DNA from: Sutcliffiella horikoshii | GTDB taxonomy: Bacteria; Bacillota; Bacilli; Bacillales; Bacillaceae_I | NCBI RefSeq assembly: GCF_020524325.1 | Contig: NZ_JAIVKY010000011.1 | Span: forward strand, 1-64,000 | Length of the DNA: 64,000 nt | Direction of reading: 5' to 3' | In this document: piece by piece, positions 7,465-16,376 of the stretch | Numbering within the stretch: position 1 is the stretch's first letter | How the letters are laid out: each line of letters starts with the position of its first letter | Program-made: the position numbers and the translations under genes | The notes under the pieces: model-generated | Databases searched by the model: none | Told to the model about the DNA's origin: nothing | Seen by the model: only the letters and a program-made list of their open reading frames with translations

Positions 7465-8588
7465 TATTTGGTCAATTTCGTTTGGCGCACAGTGAAATCC
7501 GTTGTAGGATAGTACGCATTCTTCACTAATATGTTAGGTCCAAGACAGGCAACAGCCGGACAATGGCAGTCTAATTCTTTTGCAATGGAGGTCTCTTTCC
7601 ATTTCTCATAAGCCGTTGGCAAGTCTGTTGTTTGAATGTTTCCAAGAGGAGGCGTATCGCCAAAATCTGTGACAATGATATCTCCGTTAAAAATATTCAC
7701 ATTCAAACGAGAGCGACCGTCCGGGTCATTTCGAACCGTCACGTTCTTTGCCTCATATACACGTTTTAATAATTCGCGATCATCCGGATTATCACTGCAA
7801 GGATAGAACGGCAGCGTGCCAAACAGCATCCACGTATTTTCATCACGCATATCAAGTAGTCGATGAATCGCATCACGCATCTCATCAAGTGTCAGAACTT
7901 CCATACCACTAGCGAAATCGCTAGGATACATAGGGTGTACCTCGTGCCTTTGGCAGTTCATCTCCTCGACGATTTGCTTATGAATATGTTCAATATGAGG
8001 AAGCGTACGTTTGTTTAGCATCGTTTCAGCAGATACAATAACCCCAGCAGCAGTTAACGCCTTTGAATTTTCAATCATCCGCTCGAAATACTTTGCCCTC
8101 TGCTCATACGTCGGTTTGCGGTCCATCATCGCAAATCCGCCTTCCACAAAGTCATCCATCGTACCCCAGTTATGAGAAATATGTAACACATCCAGGTAAG
8201 GAATGATTTTCTCGTATCTGGCTAAATCTAACGTTAAGTTCGAATTGATCTGTGTACGCACACCGCGTTCATGCGCATACTTTAATAGCGGCACAACGTA
8301 CTCGTTCACCGACTTCATGCTCATCATAGGCTCACCGCCAGTGATGCTGATTGAACGAAGTCGTGGGATTTCTTCCAGGCGTTGAATAAGCAATTCTATC
8401 GGCAAAGCTTTAGGGTCCTTTGGTTGTAACGTGTAACCGACGGCACAATGCTCACAACGCATATTGCAAAGTGTGGTTGTGGTAAACTCTACGTTCGTCA
8501 GTTCCATCTGGCCGTATTCTTTTACATCTAAATAAGCTTCCCATGGATCATAGGAAGGGGTGATTGGTGGTAGTATGGTTGTCTTCAT
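7464..8588 (-). CDS. yfkAB: Radical SAM/CxCxxxxC motif protein YfkAB
   Basis: 374 aa, start with AAAGGAG seven bases upstream. N-terminal radical SAM domain: the cluster motif C-x3-C-x2-C is CNMRCEHC, followed by SITGGEP, typical of SAM binding. The C-terminus carries the second cysteine motif that names the family, CHCPAVAC (C-x-C-x4-C), probably for an auxiliary cluster. Length and motif layout match B. subtilis YfkAB. Substrate unknown. It is convergent with the small membrane protein gene and divergent from the SE1561-type gene. Confidence 0.88.
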   Translation of the reverse strand: MKTTILPPITPSYDPWEAYLDVKEYGQMELTNVEFTTTTLCNMRCEHCAVGYTLQPKDPKALPIELLIQRLEEIPRLRSISITGGEPMMSMKSVNEYVVPLLKYAHERGVRTQINSNLTLDLARYEKIIPYLDVLHISHNWGTMDDFVEGGFAMMDRKPTYEQRAKYFERMIENSKALTAAGVIVSAETMLNKRTLPHIEHIHKQIVEEMNCQRHEVHPMYPSDFASGMEVLTLDEMRDAIHRLLDMRDENTWMLFGTLPFYPCSDNPDDRELLKRVYEAKNVTVRNDPDGRSRLNVNIFNGDIIVTDFGDTPPLGNIQTTDLPTAYEKWKETSIAKELDCHCPAVACLGPNILVKNAYYPTTDFTVRQTKLTK

Positions 8589-8739
8589 CGTAAACTCCTT
8601 TATTAAAAAACCTTACCCTTCATTGTATCACGATTCATAGGATTACAGACCGGAAATTTCATGCCAAGGTTGCCGGAAGAGATTTAGTGCGGTAGTATAA
8701 AGAAAAACTTACAGGAATAACAGAAAGGTGCGATTTATA

Positions 8740-8922
8740 ATGGGTAAAGCAACAGACAACAAAGATTCCCAAGTCGATTACTTGAAAAATAGATTGAATA
8801 TGTTTTTAGAGGTCGTGGATTCCTTAGATCCGGAATCAACCGATGTGGAGGACATTGACCGTCTGATTCAGATGCTGGATGATTTGGAAGGGAAATATAA
8901 TCAGTTTAAGAAGGATTGGTAA
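8740..8922 (+). CDS. SE1561-family small protein
   Basis: 60 aa from the ATG at 8740, which has AGAAAGGTG upstream; four in-frame codons before it start with GTG inside that site. The acidic, helical protein (DYLKNRLNMFLEVVDSLDPE, DIDRLIQMLDDLEGKYNQF) resembles the SE1561 family found across Bacillales. It probably forms a helical hairpin and may act as a small adaptor; no function is known to me. After its stop, 8923-9046 has nothing recognisable and then a 52-bp repeat array begins. Confidence 0.75.
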   Translation: MGKATDNKDSQVDYLKNRLNMFLEVVDSLDPESTDVEDIDRLIQMLDDLEGKYNQFKKDW

Positions 8923-9046
8923 GAGGGATGGGACTTTTCTATGGAGAGATAAAGCCCTTTTGAAGGTTAGTGTGTGTGATGGTCTTCGTACAAGTTATGG
9001 AGGCCATTTTTTGTGAGAATATATGGAAAGAAGAGTTAATTGCGGT

Positions 9047-9197
9047 TATGAAGACACTTTGAATACCAAAAAGAAAGCGGAAAGGTCATCATAAGGTGTA
9101 TGAAGACACTTTTGGGCTAAAAAGTTTTTACAGAAATGTCATCATAGGAGGCATGAAGACACTTTGGGACTTAAAAAACTTACAAAAGTGTCTTCAT
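9047..9197. repeat. 52-bp tandem repeat array, class A (3 units)
   Basis: (T/C)ATGAAGACACTTT starts at 9047, 9099 and 9152 (steps of 52 and 53). The units share the ATGAAGAC head and a GTC(A/T)TCAT tail, and differ in the middle. The last tail is a perfect GTCTTCAT at 9190-9197. The array fills the space between the convergent SE1561 and GNAT/pentapeptide genes. Confidence 0.88.
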
Positions 9198-9245
9198 CGA
9201 ATTACTCGACTTGCATTCCTCGAGAAATGCAGAATGGAATAAACC

Positions 9246-10142
9246 TTACTTTTTAACCATCCTATAAACCTCTAACAACTCCTCCACTGACACCCCATCA
9301 ATTTTCATCCCAGAAATGTCGCAATCACTAATTTCCACATTGCCCATCTTACAATGGTTAAACCTCGTACCCATTAATTCACAGCGTTCAAAGCTAACTG
9401 GAGCATTTTCAATAGTGATATCGCGAAACTCCACACCACTCATTTCCACATGCTTCACCCTGCTCCCAGAAAAATTCAAGTCAGCAATCAACGTATCTCG
9501 AAAATTGATGTTCTGAAACTTAGAGCTGCTTAGATTTATATTGCTGAAATGTGCCCCTGCTAAAGTGCTATTACCGAAAGCGCTGTTTGCTAAATTTGTC
9601 TGATAAAAAGTCGCACCTTCCAAATTGCAGGATTCAAATTCATTCTCCACAGCGATTTCATTACCACGAAACCTTTTGATGTAACACACCTCATCCTCCG
9701 TTTCAAAGGTGCGTTTATAGCCCATTTTTTCATAAAAATGAAGGTTGCCCTTTTGCCTTGGGGAAGTTTCTAATTCCCAAGTCGTCACAGTTGGATGTGC
9801 TGTTTCCACTAATCTGATCACTTCAGAACCGAATCCCCGTCCTTGATATAAAGGAGCGATGAAAATACGATCAACCCGACCAAAGCGGCTACCGGTAAAC
9901 GTCAAGATAATGCCACCAACAAGTTGCCCGTCCTCCATTATTTTATAGTATGTGTGCTCTTCTATCATGTAACGAGTTGTGTGCAAGGAATCGTAGCCTG
10001 GCGGTTGGATATTATAGTCCACGATATGTGAATCAACCCTACCAAGCCACGTTCGAGCTTCCTCATCAAAAGTTTTTTTCATTAATGAAGTCAATTGCTC
10101 TGCATCTTCTAGTTTTGCTTTTAAAAGTGTTATCTGTGCCAT
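9246..10142 (-). CDS. GNAT acetyltransferase fused to a pentapeptide-repeat domain
   Basis: 298 aa from the ATG at 10142, eight bases after GGGAG; five extra codons upstream lack a good site. Residues about 1-165 are a GNAT domain, with the acetyl-CoA loop YQGRGFGSEV and the late LHFYEKMGYKR element. Residues about 170-285 are pentapeptide repeats of A(D/N/E)LXX type, for example CNLEGATFYQTNLANSAF and NINLSSSKFQNINF, which fold as a right-handed quadrilateral beta-helix. The fusion suggests an acetyltransferase tethered to a protein partner. Pentapeptide proteins include DNA-mimic gyrase binders, but that role is only a possibility here. Confidence 0.82.
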   Translation of the reverse strand: MAQITLLKAKLEDAEQLTSLMKKTFDEEARTWLGRVDSHIVDYNIQPPGYDSLHTTRYMIEEHTYYKIMEDGQLVGGIILTFTGSRFGRVDRIFIAPLYQGRGFGSEVIRLVETAHPTVTTWELETSPRQKGNLHFYEKMGYKRTFETEDEVCYIKRFRGNEIAVENEFESCNLEGATFYQTNLANSAFGNSTLAGAHFSNINLSSSKFQNINFRDTLIADLNFSGSRVKHVEMSGVEFRDITIENAPVSFERCELMGTRFNHCKMGNVEISDCDISGMKIDGVSVEELLEVYRMVKK

Positions 10143-10325
10143 GTATGTTTCTCCCATCTCTAGTGTCTCTATTTTTCACTTTACCACAAAAATCCAACTA
10201 GCATTAGTGTTTTAGTGGAATCGGTTACAAAGTGCTTTATCCTTCTAATTAGAACAAGTATAATGAAGGATGTAAAAAAGAAACGTAGATAACTTTTCAA
10301 CTGGGGATAGGAGAGGGAGTTAAAG

Positions 10326-11867
10326 ATGAATAAATTATATGAGAGCATGTATGACTTGATCGTAGAAACCTCTACAAAACTGCCTAAAGATGTACGACGT
10401 GCGATTGCTAAAGCAAAGCTTAGCGAAAGTGCCGGCACACGTGCAGCAATGTCACTTGCTACAATTACCAATAATATTACGATGGCAGACGAAAAGGTGT
10501 CTCCAATTTGCCAAGACACAGGACTGCCTACTTTTAAAATAAAGACACCAGTTGGCGTAAACCAACTGGAAATAAAAAAGGTAATTAAAGAAGCAATTGT
10601 TCAGGCCACAAAGGATGGAAAACTGCGCCCGAATTCAGTGGATTCTTTAACTGGTGCAAACAGCGGGGACAACCTGGGCGATGGAGTACCTGTCATCAAA
10701 TTTGAACAGTGGGATAAAGATTACATTGATGCTCGCCTTATTTTAAAAGGGGGCGGCTGTGAGAACAAGAATATTCAATATAGCTTGCCATGTGAGCTTG
10801 AAGGACTTGGCCGTGCGGGCCGTGACCTTGATGGAATCCGTAAATGTGTCATGCATTCTGTGTACCAGGCTCAAGGACAGGGCTGTAGTGCAGGCGTCAT
10901 TGGGGTTGGAATCGGTGGCGACCGTACTTCTGGTTATGAGCTTGCGAAAGAACAGCTTTTCCGCAGTCTTGATGATGAGAACACAGTACCAGAGTTAAAA
11001 GAACTTGAAGAGTATGTGATGGAAAATGCAAATAAACTTGGTATCGGAACAATGGGCTTTGGTGGCGAAACAACATTGCTTGGCTGTAAGGTTGGTGTTG
11101 CACACCGTATTCCGGCAAGTTTCTTCGTCTCTGTTGCTTACAACTGTTGGGCATACCGCCGTTTAGGTGTGAAAATAAGTCCGGAAACCGGTGAGATTAA
11201 CGAGTGGTTGTATCAAGAAGGAGAAATGATTGACTTCTTTAAAGAGTTGGCAGATCAGGAAGAAGTCGCAGCAACTTCTGAAGCGAGTGAAATTGTTTTG
11301 GAAGCACCGATTACAGAAGAGAAAATCCGTTCTTTAAAAGTGGGCGACGTGGTTCGCATCAACGGCAGAATGTACACAGGCCGTGACGCGATTCATAAAC
11401 ACTTAAGCGATAATGATGCGCCGGTTGATTTAGACGGCCAAATCATTTATCACTGTGGTCCGGTTATGCTGAAAGATGATGCAGGAAACTGGCATGTAAA
11501 AGCTGCCGGCCCAACGACAAGTATTCGCGAGGAGCCTTACCAAGGAGATATCATGAAGAAGTTCGGTATCCGCGCTGTCATGGGTAAGGGCGGAATGGGT
11601 GCGAAAACGTTAAAGGCATTGGAAGAGCACGGTGGCGTTTACTTGAATGCAATCGGTGGAGCGGCACAATATTATGCTGACTGTATCAAGGGTGTCGACG
11701 GTGTAGATTTGATGGAATTCGGTATTCCAGAAGCAATGTGGCATTTGAATGTAGAAGGTTTTACTGCGGTAGTAACGATGGATTCCCATGGGAACAGCTT
11801 GCATGCTGATGTAGAGAAATCTTCCTTAGAGAAGCTTGCACAGTTTAAGGATAGAGTGTTTAACTGA
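10326..11867 (+). CDS. fumA: Class I (iron-sulfur) fumarate hydratase
   Basis: 513 aa, single-chain class I fumarase converting fumarate to malate in the TCA cycle. The N-terminal alpha domain has SPICQDTGLPTF (C62), GGGCENKN, GCSAGVIGVGIGGDR and LLGCKVG, providing cysteines for the labile 4Fe-4S cluster. The C-terminal beta domain (about 320-513) shows the GRMYTGRDAIHK swivel element and MGKGGMG. GGAGAGGGAG precedes the start. A TATAAT box at 10259-10264 is a likely -10, without a good -35. B. subtilis relies on class II CitG, so this gene may be an additional, oxygen-sensitive isoenzyme. Confidence 0.9.
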   Translation: MNKLYESMYDLIVETSTKLPKDVRRAIAKAKLSESAGTRAAMSLATITNNITMADEKVSPICQDTGLPTFKIKTPVGVNQLEIKKVIKEAIVQATKDGKLRPNSVDSLTGANSGDNLGDGVPVIKFEQWDKDYIDARLILKGGGCENKNIQYSLPCELEGLGRAGRDLDGIRKCVMHSVYQAQGQGCSAGVIGVGIGGDRTSGYELAKEQLFRSLDDENTVPELKELEEYVMENANKLGIGTMGFGGETTLLGCKVGVAHRIPASFFVSVAYNCWAYRRLGVKISPETGEINEWLYQEGEMIDFFKELADQEEVAATSEASEIVLEAPITEEKIRSLKVGDVVRINGRMYTGRDAIHKHLSDNDAPVDLDGQIIYHCGPVMLKDDAGNWHVKAAGPTTSIREEPYQGDIMKKFGIRAVMGKGGMGAKTLKALEEHGGVYLNAIGGAAQYYADCIKGVDGVDLMEFGIPEAMWHLNVEGFTAVVTMDSHGNSLHADVEKSSLEKLAQFKDRVFN

Positions 11868-11883
11868 TTTTTGAAGAGTTGGC

Positions 11884-11918
11884 GGTTCGGTGATCCAAAG
11901 GGTTGCCGAACTTTTTTT
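11884..11918 (+). terminator. Intrinsic terminator after fumA
   Basis: GGTTCGG at 11884 pairs with CCGAAC near 11906-11911, followed by seven T. The stem is short (about six pairs) with an irregular loop. Confidence 0.65.
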
Positions 11919-11967
11919 GCTTTAAGGGTGAGGAATCAAAAGGCTGGGGATGTGTCATTATTTCCCG

Positions 11968-12095
11968 GTAAATGTCGATTGGCATGTATTGAGGTTGTTT
12001 TGGACAGTATTTGGCAACTTTTCGCTTGTATTCATTGGTTTTCCGGTTGTATTTGCCTCAACTTGGACAGTATTTCTCCTTTTTTCGACAGTAAG
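11968..12095. repeat. 21-bp tandem array, core GTATT (5-6 units)
   Basis: GTATT starts at 11986, 12007, 12028, 12049 and 12070, with GTAAG at 12091, an exact 21-bp period. The bases before each core are T-rich (TTTTGGACA, TTTTCGCTT, TTTTCCGGTT, TTTTTTCGACA). The period and the T-tract plus S-G design match the array at 4911-5008, but the core differs. It lies between fumA and pdaA. Confidence 0.88.
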
Positions 12096-12132
12096 CTAAA
12101 TGGAACCTCCAATTGGAAAACAATACACCGTA

Positions 12133-12162
12133 TCAATCCCTAAGTCCAAACGAAACATAATA
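12133..12162 (+). promoter_or_regulatory. Possible SigG promoter of pdaA
   Basis: CATAATA (12156-12162) fits the SigG -10, and TCAATC (12133-12138) lies 17 bp upstream as a weak -35. pdaA of B. subtilis is known to be a forespore SigG gene, which is why I looked. The -35 match is only four of six. Confidence 0.3.
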
Positions 12163-12200
12163 GTAGCTAGAAATAATGGAAGGGAGGAAACATCATCATC

Positions 12201-13016
12201 ATGCGAAAATTACTTAATATCCTAACCATAACTATTGTTGCACTATTCATCATTCCGCATTTAAGCCAAGCGGACACCTATTCGACTACCACCTTACATT
12301 GGGGGTTCAAAAAGAGTCAAAACCACGAGCCACCTGATGCAGGTCAAAAATACAAAGAACTTTTAAAGAAACATGATGCTTTTTATCTTGGAGATACAAG
12401 TAAAAAGGAAATTTACCTTACTTTTGATAATGGCTATGAAAATGGATACACCGAAAAAGTATTGGATGTTCTGAAGGAGAAAAAAGTACCTGCAGCTTTT
12501 TTTGTTACAGGGTATTACCTCAAAGATCAGCCTGAATTGGTCAAACGAATGGTCAACGAAGGTCATATTGTTGGCAATCACAGCTGGCACCATCCTGATA
12601 TGACACAAGTAAACGATGTCCGTTTCAAGAAAGAGCTCGATATGATAAAAGAAGAATATAAAAACATCACCGGACTTGATAATATGACGTATTTACGGCC
12701 TCCGCGCGGTACGTTCAGTGACAGAACATTGGCACTTGCGAATCAAATGGGCTATCAGCACGTATTTTGGTCCTTGGCTTATGTTGACTGGTACACCGAT
12801 CAGCAAAAAGGCTGGAGATATTCCTATGACAATATCATGGCTCAAATACATCCAGGAGCGATACTTTTACTGCACACTGTCTCCAAGGACAATGCAGAAG
12901 CGATGGAAAAGGTCATTGACGACCTTCGTAAACAAGGGTATGAATTCAAAAGTCTGGATGAAATTGCTGCACAACATACTATTCCCAATCCAATCTTGCT
13001 TATACAAGAAAACTGA
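12201..13016 (+). CDS. pdaA: Peptidoglycan N-acetylmuramic acid deacetylase PdaA
   Basis: 271 aa with GGGAGG upstream of the ATG and a signal peptide (MRKLLNILTITIVALFIIPH, cleavage near SQA). Polysaccharide deacetylase (NodB) fold: motif 1 TFDNGYENGY (asparagine where most NodB enzymes have the second aspartate, as usual in PdaA), motif 2 HSWHHPD, motif 3 RPPRG, and LLLHTVS near the end. PdaA removes the acetyl group from muramic acid so that muramic delta-lactam can form in spore cortex, a step needed for germination. This is good evidence that the organism makes endospores. It is followed by yfjP/yfjO homologues, as in the B. subtilis yfj region. Confidence 0.93.
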   Translation: MRKLLNILTITIVALFIIPHLSQADTYSTTTLHWGFKKSQNHEPPDAGQKYKELLKKHDAFYLGDTSKKEIYLTFDNGYENGYTEKVLDVLKEKKVPAAFFVTGYYLKDQPELVKRMVNEGHIVGNHSWHHPDMTQVNDVRFKKELDMIKEEYKNITGLDNMTYLRPPRGTFSDRTLALANQMGYQHVFWSLAYVDWYTDQQKGWRYSYDNIMAQIHPGAILLLHTVSKDNAEAMEKVIDDLRKQGYEFKSLDEIAAQHTIPNPILLIQEN

Positions 13017-13045
13017 CTCCTTGCTTTTAAAGCAAAGGAGTTTTT
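13016..13045 (+). terminator. Intrinsic terminator after pdaA
   Basis: ACTCCTTGC at the stop codon pairs with GC(A)AAGGAGT (one bulge), followed by TTTTTC. Confidence 0.8.
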
Positions 13046-13110
13046 CTGCATTTGGCAACACACCAGAAAGCCGTTATAATTGGGAAAGTATATGAAGGAC
13101 GGTGGGGAAA

Positions 13111-13992
13111 GTGGTTAAGATAAAGATAAATGGACCATACGATTTTGACAGAGTGTTGCAACGGTTATCCATTGACCCTTTAATGGTCATCGATCAAAAA
13201 GAACGCACTGTGAAAGTCCCGATGTACCAACAAGATACACCGATTGTAGTTAAAGTAAATGCAACAGGTACAAAAGAGGAACCTTCATTCCAATTAACAT
13301 GTACAGCAGAACTGTCAGAAACAGAACTCAATCAAATTAAAACCATTTTCCAATGGGACAAGCCGCTTCAAAACATCAGCAATCATTTTGCCAAAACTGA
13401 TCTTGCCACGATATTCCAAGAGCACGAAGGAACGCCGCTCGTGCTCGATTTTGACCTGTATCACTGCTTAATGAAATGCATTATCCATCAGCAGGTCAAC
13501 ATGAAATTTGCACATACGTTGACAGAACGGTTTGTTCATACATTTGGTTTTGAAAAAGAGGGAGTATGGTTTTATCCAAAGCCCGAAGCTGTTGCTAAGC
13601 TTGATTATGAGCAGATTACAGAACTAAAAATGAGCCGCAGAAAAGCGGAATATATTTTAGACACCTCCCAACTGATTGCAAATGATGACTTGCCACTATA
13701 CAGTTTGGACAGCCTGTCAGATGAAGAAATTCTGAAAAAGTTGATAAAAATAAGAGGGATTGGCCCTTGGACAGTCCAAAACCTGCTTCTGTTTGGACTC
13801 GGAAGGCCGAATCTTTTCCCTATCGCAGATATTGGCATCCAGAATGCCTTGAAAAAATTAAAAGGACTCGACCAAAAGCCTACTGTTTTACAAATGCAGG
13901 AGTGGGCGAAGGACTGGGAACCATATTTAAGCTATGCTTCCCTATACCTTTGGAGAAGTATCGAACCGCAAGCTGAGGAGTTAGTGAAATGA
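13111..13992 (+). CDS. AlkA-type DNA-3-methyladenine glycosylase (YfjP-like)
   Basis: About 293 aa from the GTG at 13111. An in-frame GTG at 13102 is only two bases after AAGGA, so the later start is preferred. Base-excision repair enzyme removing alkylated purines. The helix-hairpin-helix GPD motif is clear: [21 protein letters not shown] followed by FPIADIG, with catalytic D240. The N-terminal part (1-100) corresponds to the AlkA-N-like domain, and KCIIHQQVN is the conserved helix of the core. Synteny with pdaA and the following methyltransferase matches B. subtilis yfjP. The stop overlaps the next gene by four bases. Confidence 0.85.
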   Translation: MVKIKINGPYDFDRVLQRLSIDPLMVIDQKERTVKVPMYQQDTPIVVKVNATGTKEEPSFQLTCTAELSETELNQIKTIFQWDKPLQNISNHFAKTDLATIFQEHEGTPLVLDFDLYHCLMKCIIHQQVNMKFAHTLTERFVHTFGFEKEGVWFYPKPEAVAKLDYEQITELKMSRRKAEYILDTSQLIANDDLPLYSLDSLSDEEILKKLIKIRGIGPWTVQNLLLFGLGRPNLFPIADIGIQNALKKLKGLDQKPTVLQMQEWAKDWEPYLSYASLYLWRSIEPQAEELVK

Positions 13993-15389
13993 AAACGAAG
14001 AAACCATATAATAAGCAACAATCCAATATCGATATGAAAGTTGGCCAAACTTTTCCGTTAACGATTAAGCGTCTCGGAATCAACGGAGAAGGTGTGGGTT
14101 ATTTTAAAAAGCAAGTTGTGTTTGTTCCGGGTGCACTGCCTGAAGAAGTAGTCGTAGCGGAAGTTACAGACGTGAAAAACAAGTTTGCGGAAGCGAAAAT
14201 CAAAAAAATCCGTAGCAAATCCCCACATCGAACCACACCGCCATGCCCGATTTATGAGCAATGTGGGGGCTGTCAGCTGCAGCATCTTAAATACGATCAA
14301 CAGCTGACCTTAAAGCGAGACATTGTCATTCAATCGTTGGAACGTCATACAAAGCTAAATGTGAGTAAACTCGACATTAAACCGACCATCGGTATGGAAG
14401 ACCCGTGGTATTACCGAAATAAGAGTCAATTCCAAGTTGGCAAGCAAAAGGAAAAAGTGATCGCAGGCCTTTACGGTGCCAATTCGCACAAGCTAATTGA
14501 TATCGATAATTGCATCGTCCAGCACAGTGCTACAACCGAAGTAACCAACACGGTTAAAAAAATTCTTCAAGACTTCAATATTCCTGTTCAGAATGAGAAA
14601 AAGGGGCAGCCTTCTGTTCGCACCATCATGACAAGAGTCGGTTTTTCCACAGGGGAAATTCAAGTGGTACTGATTACGACTGATGAGAAATTGCCGCGCA
14701 AACAGTTGGTAGTAGAAGAAATTCAAAAACGTTTGCCAAAGGTGAAAAGCATCATGCAAAACATAAACGGCAGAAAAACCTCTCTTATTTTCGGCGAAGA
14801 GACGATTCATTTAAGTGGAGAAAGAGTAATACAGGAAACGCTAGGAGATGTATCGTTTGAGCTGAGTGCACGTGCATTCTTTCAGCTCAACCCCGTACAA
14901 ACTGTAAAATTGTATGATTTAGTGAAAGAAGCTGCACAATTGACCGGTAAAGAGAAAGTAGTAGACGCTTATTGCGGTGTCGGAACCATCGGACTTTGGC
15001 TGGCAGAAGGTGCCGGAGAAGTTCGCGGTATGGACACAATTGCAGAATCGATTGAGGACGCTAAAGAAAACGCCAATCGCCATGGCTATACCAACATGAA
15101 ATATGTTGCAGGAAAAGCTGAAAAATGGCTTCCAAGATGGGTAAAAGAAGGCTGGAGACCGGATGCGATAGTTGTTGATCCACCACGTACGGGCTTGGAC
15201 GAAACTTTCATGAAGACCGTTCTTGAGGTAGAACCGAAGAATTTTGTTTATGTTTCCTGTAATCCATCCACACTCGCTAAAGATATTCAGTTCTTAAGTA
15301 GGAAGTATAAAGTAGATTGGATCCAACCTGTGGATATGTTTCCACAAACAGCACACGTAGAAAGTGTTGTCCGGTTCATACGTAAATAA
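13989..15389 (+). CDS. 23S rRNA (uracil-C5)-methyltransferase, RlmCD/YfjO family
   Basis: 466 aa, ATGA overlap with the glycosylase gene, GAGGAG upstream. An N-terminal TRAM domain (about 15-75, RNA binding) is followed by cluster cysteines in [14 protein letters not shown]. The C-terminal SAM-dependent methyltransferase domain has [16 protein letters not shown] (SAM site), VVDPPRTGL and [10 protein letters not shown], where C424 is the expected nucleophile. It methylates uracils in 23S rRNA. B. subtilis has two such proteins, RlmCD (YefA) and YfjO; gene context favours YfjO, whose target is not established. Confidence 0.85.
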   Translation: MKTKKPYNKQQSNIDMKVGQTFPLTIKRLGINGEGVGYFKKQVVFVPGALPEEVVVAEVTDVKNKFAEAKIKKIRSKSPHRTTPPCPIYEQCGGCQLQHLKYDQQLTLKRDIVIQSLERHTKLNVSKLDIKPTIGMEDPWYYRNKSQFQVGKQKEKVIAGLYGANSHKLIDIDNCIVQHSATTEVTNTVKKILQDFNIPVQNEKKGQPSVRTIMTRVGFSTGEIQVVLITTDEKLPRKQLVVEEIQKRLPKVKSIMQNINGRKTSLIFGEETIHLSGERVIQETLGDVSFELSARAFFQLNPVQTVKLYDLVKEAAQLTGKEKVVDAYCGVGTIGLWLAEGAGEVRGMDTIAESIEDAKENANRHGYTNMKYVAGKAEKWLPRWVKEGWRPDAIVVDPPRTGLDETFMKTVLEVEPKNFVYVSCNPSTLAKDIQFLSRKYKVDWIQPVDMFPQTAHVESVVRFIRK

Positions 15390-15461
15390 ATGTAACTAAC
15401 CTAAACAATTAAAGAAGTGATCGATTTAGTTCATCTAAAGTAAGTGGTTCCTTTTATATCA

Positions 15462-15496
15462 CAGCCTGAATTCTTTAACGGGAATCAGGCTGTTTT
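15462..15496 (+). terminator. Intrinsic terminator
   Basis: CAGCCTGAATTC pairs with GGAATCAGGCTG (one mismatch), followed by TTTTC. It separates the methyltransferase gene from mscL. Confidence 0.85.
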
Positions 15497-15573
15497 CTAT
15501 CATCCGTATGTTTTGGACATATCTCCTACTTCCCCACATAGATTGTAAAAAAGTGTATTGTGAGGGTGGGGAT

Positions 15574-16008
15574 ATGTGGTCGGAATTTAAAGAGTTTATC
15601 TCAAGAGGAAACGTTTTTGAGCTGGCGATTGCGGTGATCATTGGTGCGTCTTTTAATAATATTGTCAAATCCCTTGTAGAGGATATGATTATGCCTATTA
15701 TCGGGATCATTGTCGGGGGAGTGAATCTCGAAGGCCTATATATCCGAGTTGGAGGGGCATTTGTCTTTTATGGGAAGTTCATCCAATCGATGATGGATTT
15801 TCTCCTGGTGTCGGTGGCTATCTTTACTGTCATTAAGATTTTTAATACATACCGGCGGAGAAAAGAGAAGAAAGAATACAAGGTTAAAGCCATCACAAAT
15901 TTAGAATTGCTTACAGAGATCAGAGACATTTTAAAAAGTCAGGGGCAATTGGGGAAAGATGCAAAGCCTGAGGAGACTATTATACGACTTAGAAGAAAAG
16001 TGAAGTAA
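15574..16008 (+). CDS. mscL: Large-conductance mechanosensitive channel MscL
   Basis: 144 aa from the ATG at 15574, with GAGGGTGGGG just upstream; 22 more in-frame codons upstream overlap the region behind the terminator and lack the MscL start. The pore releases solutes on hypo-osmotic shock. Visible parts: FKEFISRGNVFELAIAVIIGASF (TM1), the NNIVKSLVEDMIMPIIG hinge, TM2 around 75-95 (MMDFLLVSVAIFTVI), a basic segment RRRKEKKE and the cytoplasmic helix LLTEIRDILKSQ. The periplasmic loop is short, as in the family. Confidence 0.93.
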   Translation: MWSEFKEFISRGNVFELAIAVIIGASFNNIVKSLVEDMIMPIIGIIVGGVNLEGLYIRVGGAFVFYGKFIQSMMDFLLVSVAIFTVIKIFNTYRRRKEKKEYKVKAITNLELLTEIRDILKSQGQLGKDAKPEETIIRLRRKVK

Positions 16009-16143
16009 TAATTGGAGGGGTGATTACACAAACCCAGTGGACTATATAGATAGTGTGAACTTTCATAATATATAAGCTTTAGTATTTCATATTGTGCAAA
16101 AGATCTTCCTCATGTTAAAGTGTCAAAATAAACTTCATACGAA

Positions 16144-16260
16144 TTCCTTATATAAATATGGTGATATGGTCCATAAGTCTCTACCCGGCAGCCCTAAATT
16201 GCTGGACTATAAGGAAAGTCATTCTATGCATGAAAAGTGTATGGGGCTTTCTTTATTTTT
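16144..16260 (+). promoter_or_regulatory. Guanine-type purine riboswitch with terminator
   Basis: P1 pairs CCTTAT (about 16146) with ATAAGG (about 16214). The P2 region TATGGTGATATGGTCCATA, the junction AAGTCTCTACC and the P3 arms CCGGCAG/TTGCTGG fit the purine aptamer. The specificity pyrimidine is C (GGACTATAAGG), as in guanine riboswitches; adenine aptamers have U there. Downstream, GAAAGTC pairs with GGCTTTC, followed by a T-rich run at 16245-16260, forming a terminator. Guanine should therefore switch off the nucleoside transporter, as for nupG (yxjA) of B. subtilis. Confidence 0.9.
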
Positions 16261-16376
16261 TTGGAAGAAGGTCACATACGCTTTTTTATTTTTCTTTGGA
16301 GGAAGTCTGACATCATACGACGATATAGGAATTAAACATTCGTTGAAGAGAACACATCACTGGGAGGTATCTTGCA

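Noticed and set aside
11871-12143. 90-aa reading frame after fumA
   Set aside because: It spans the fumA terminator and the 21-bp repeat array and has no ribosome binding site.
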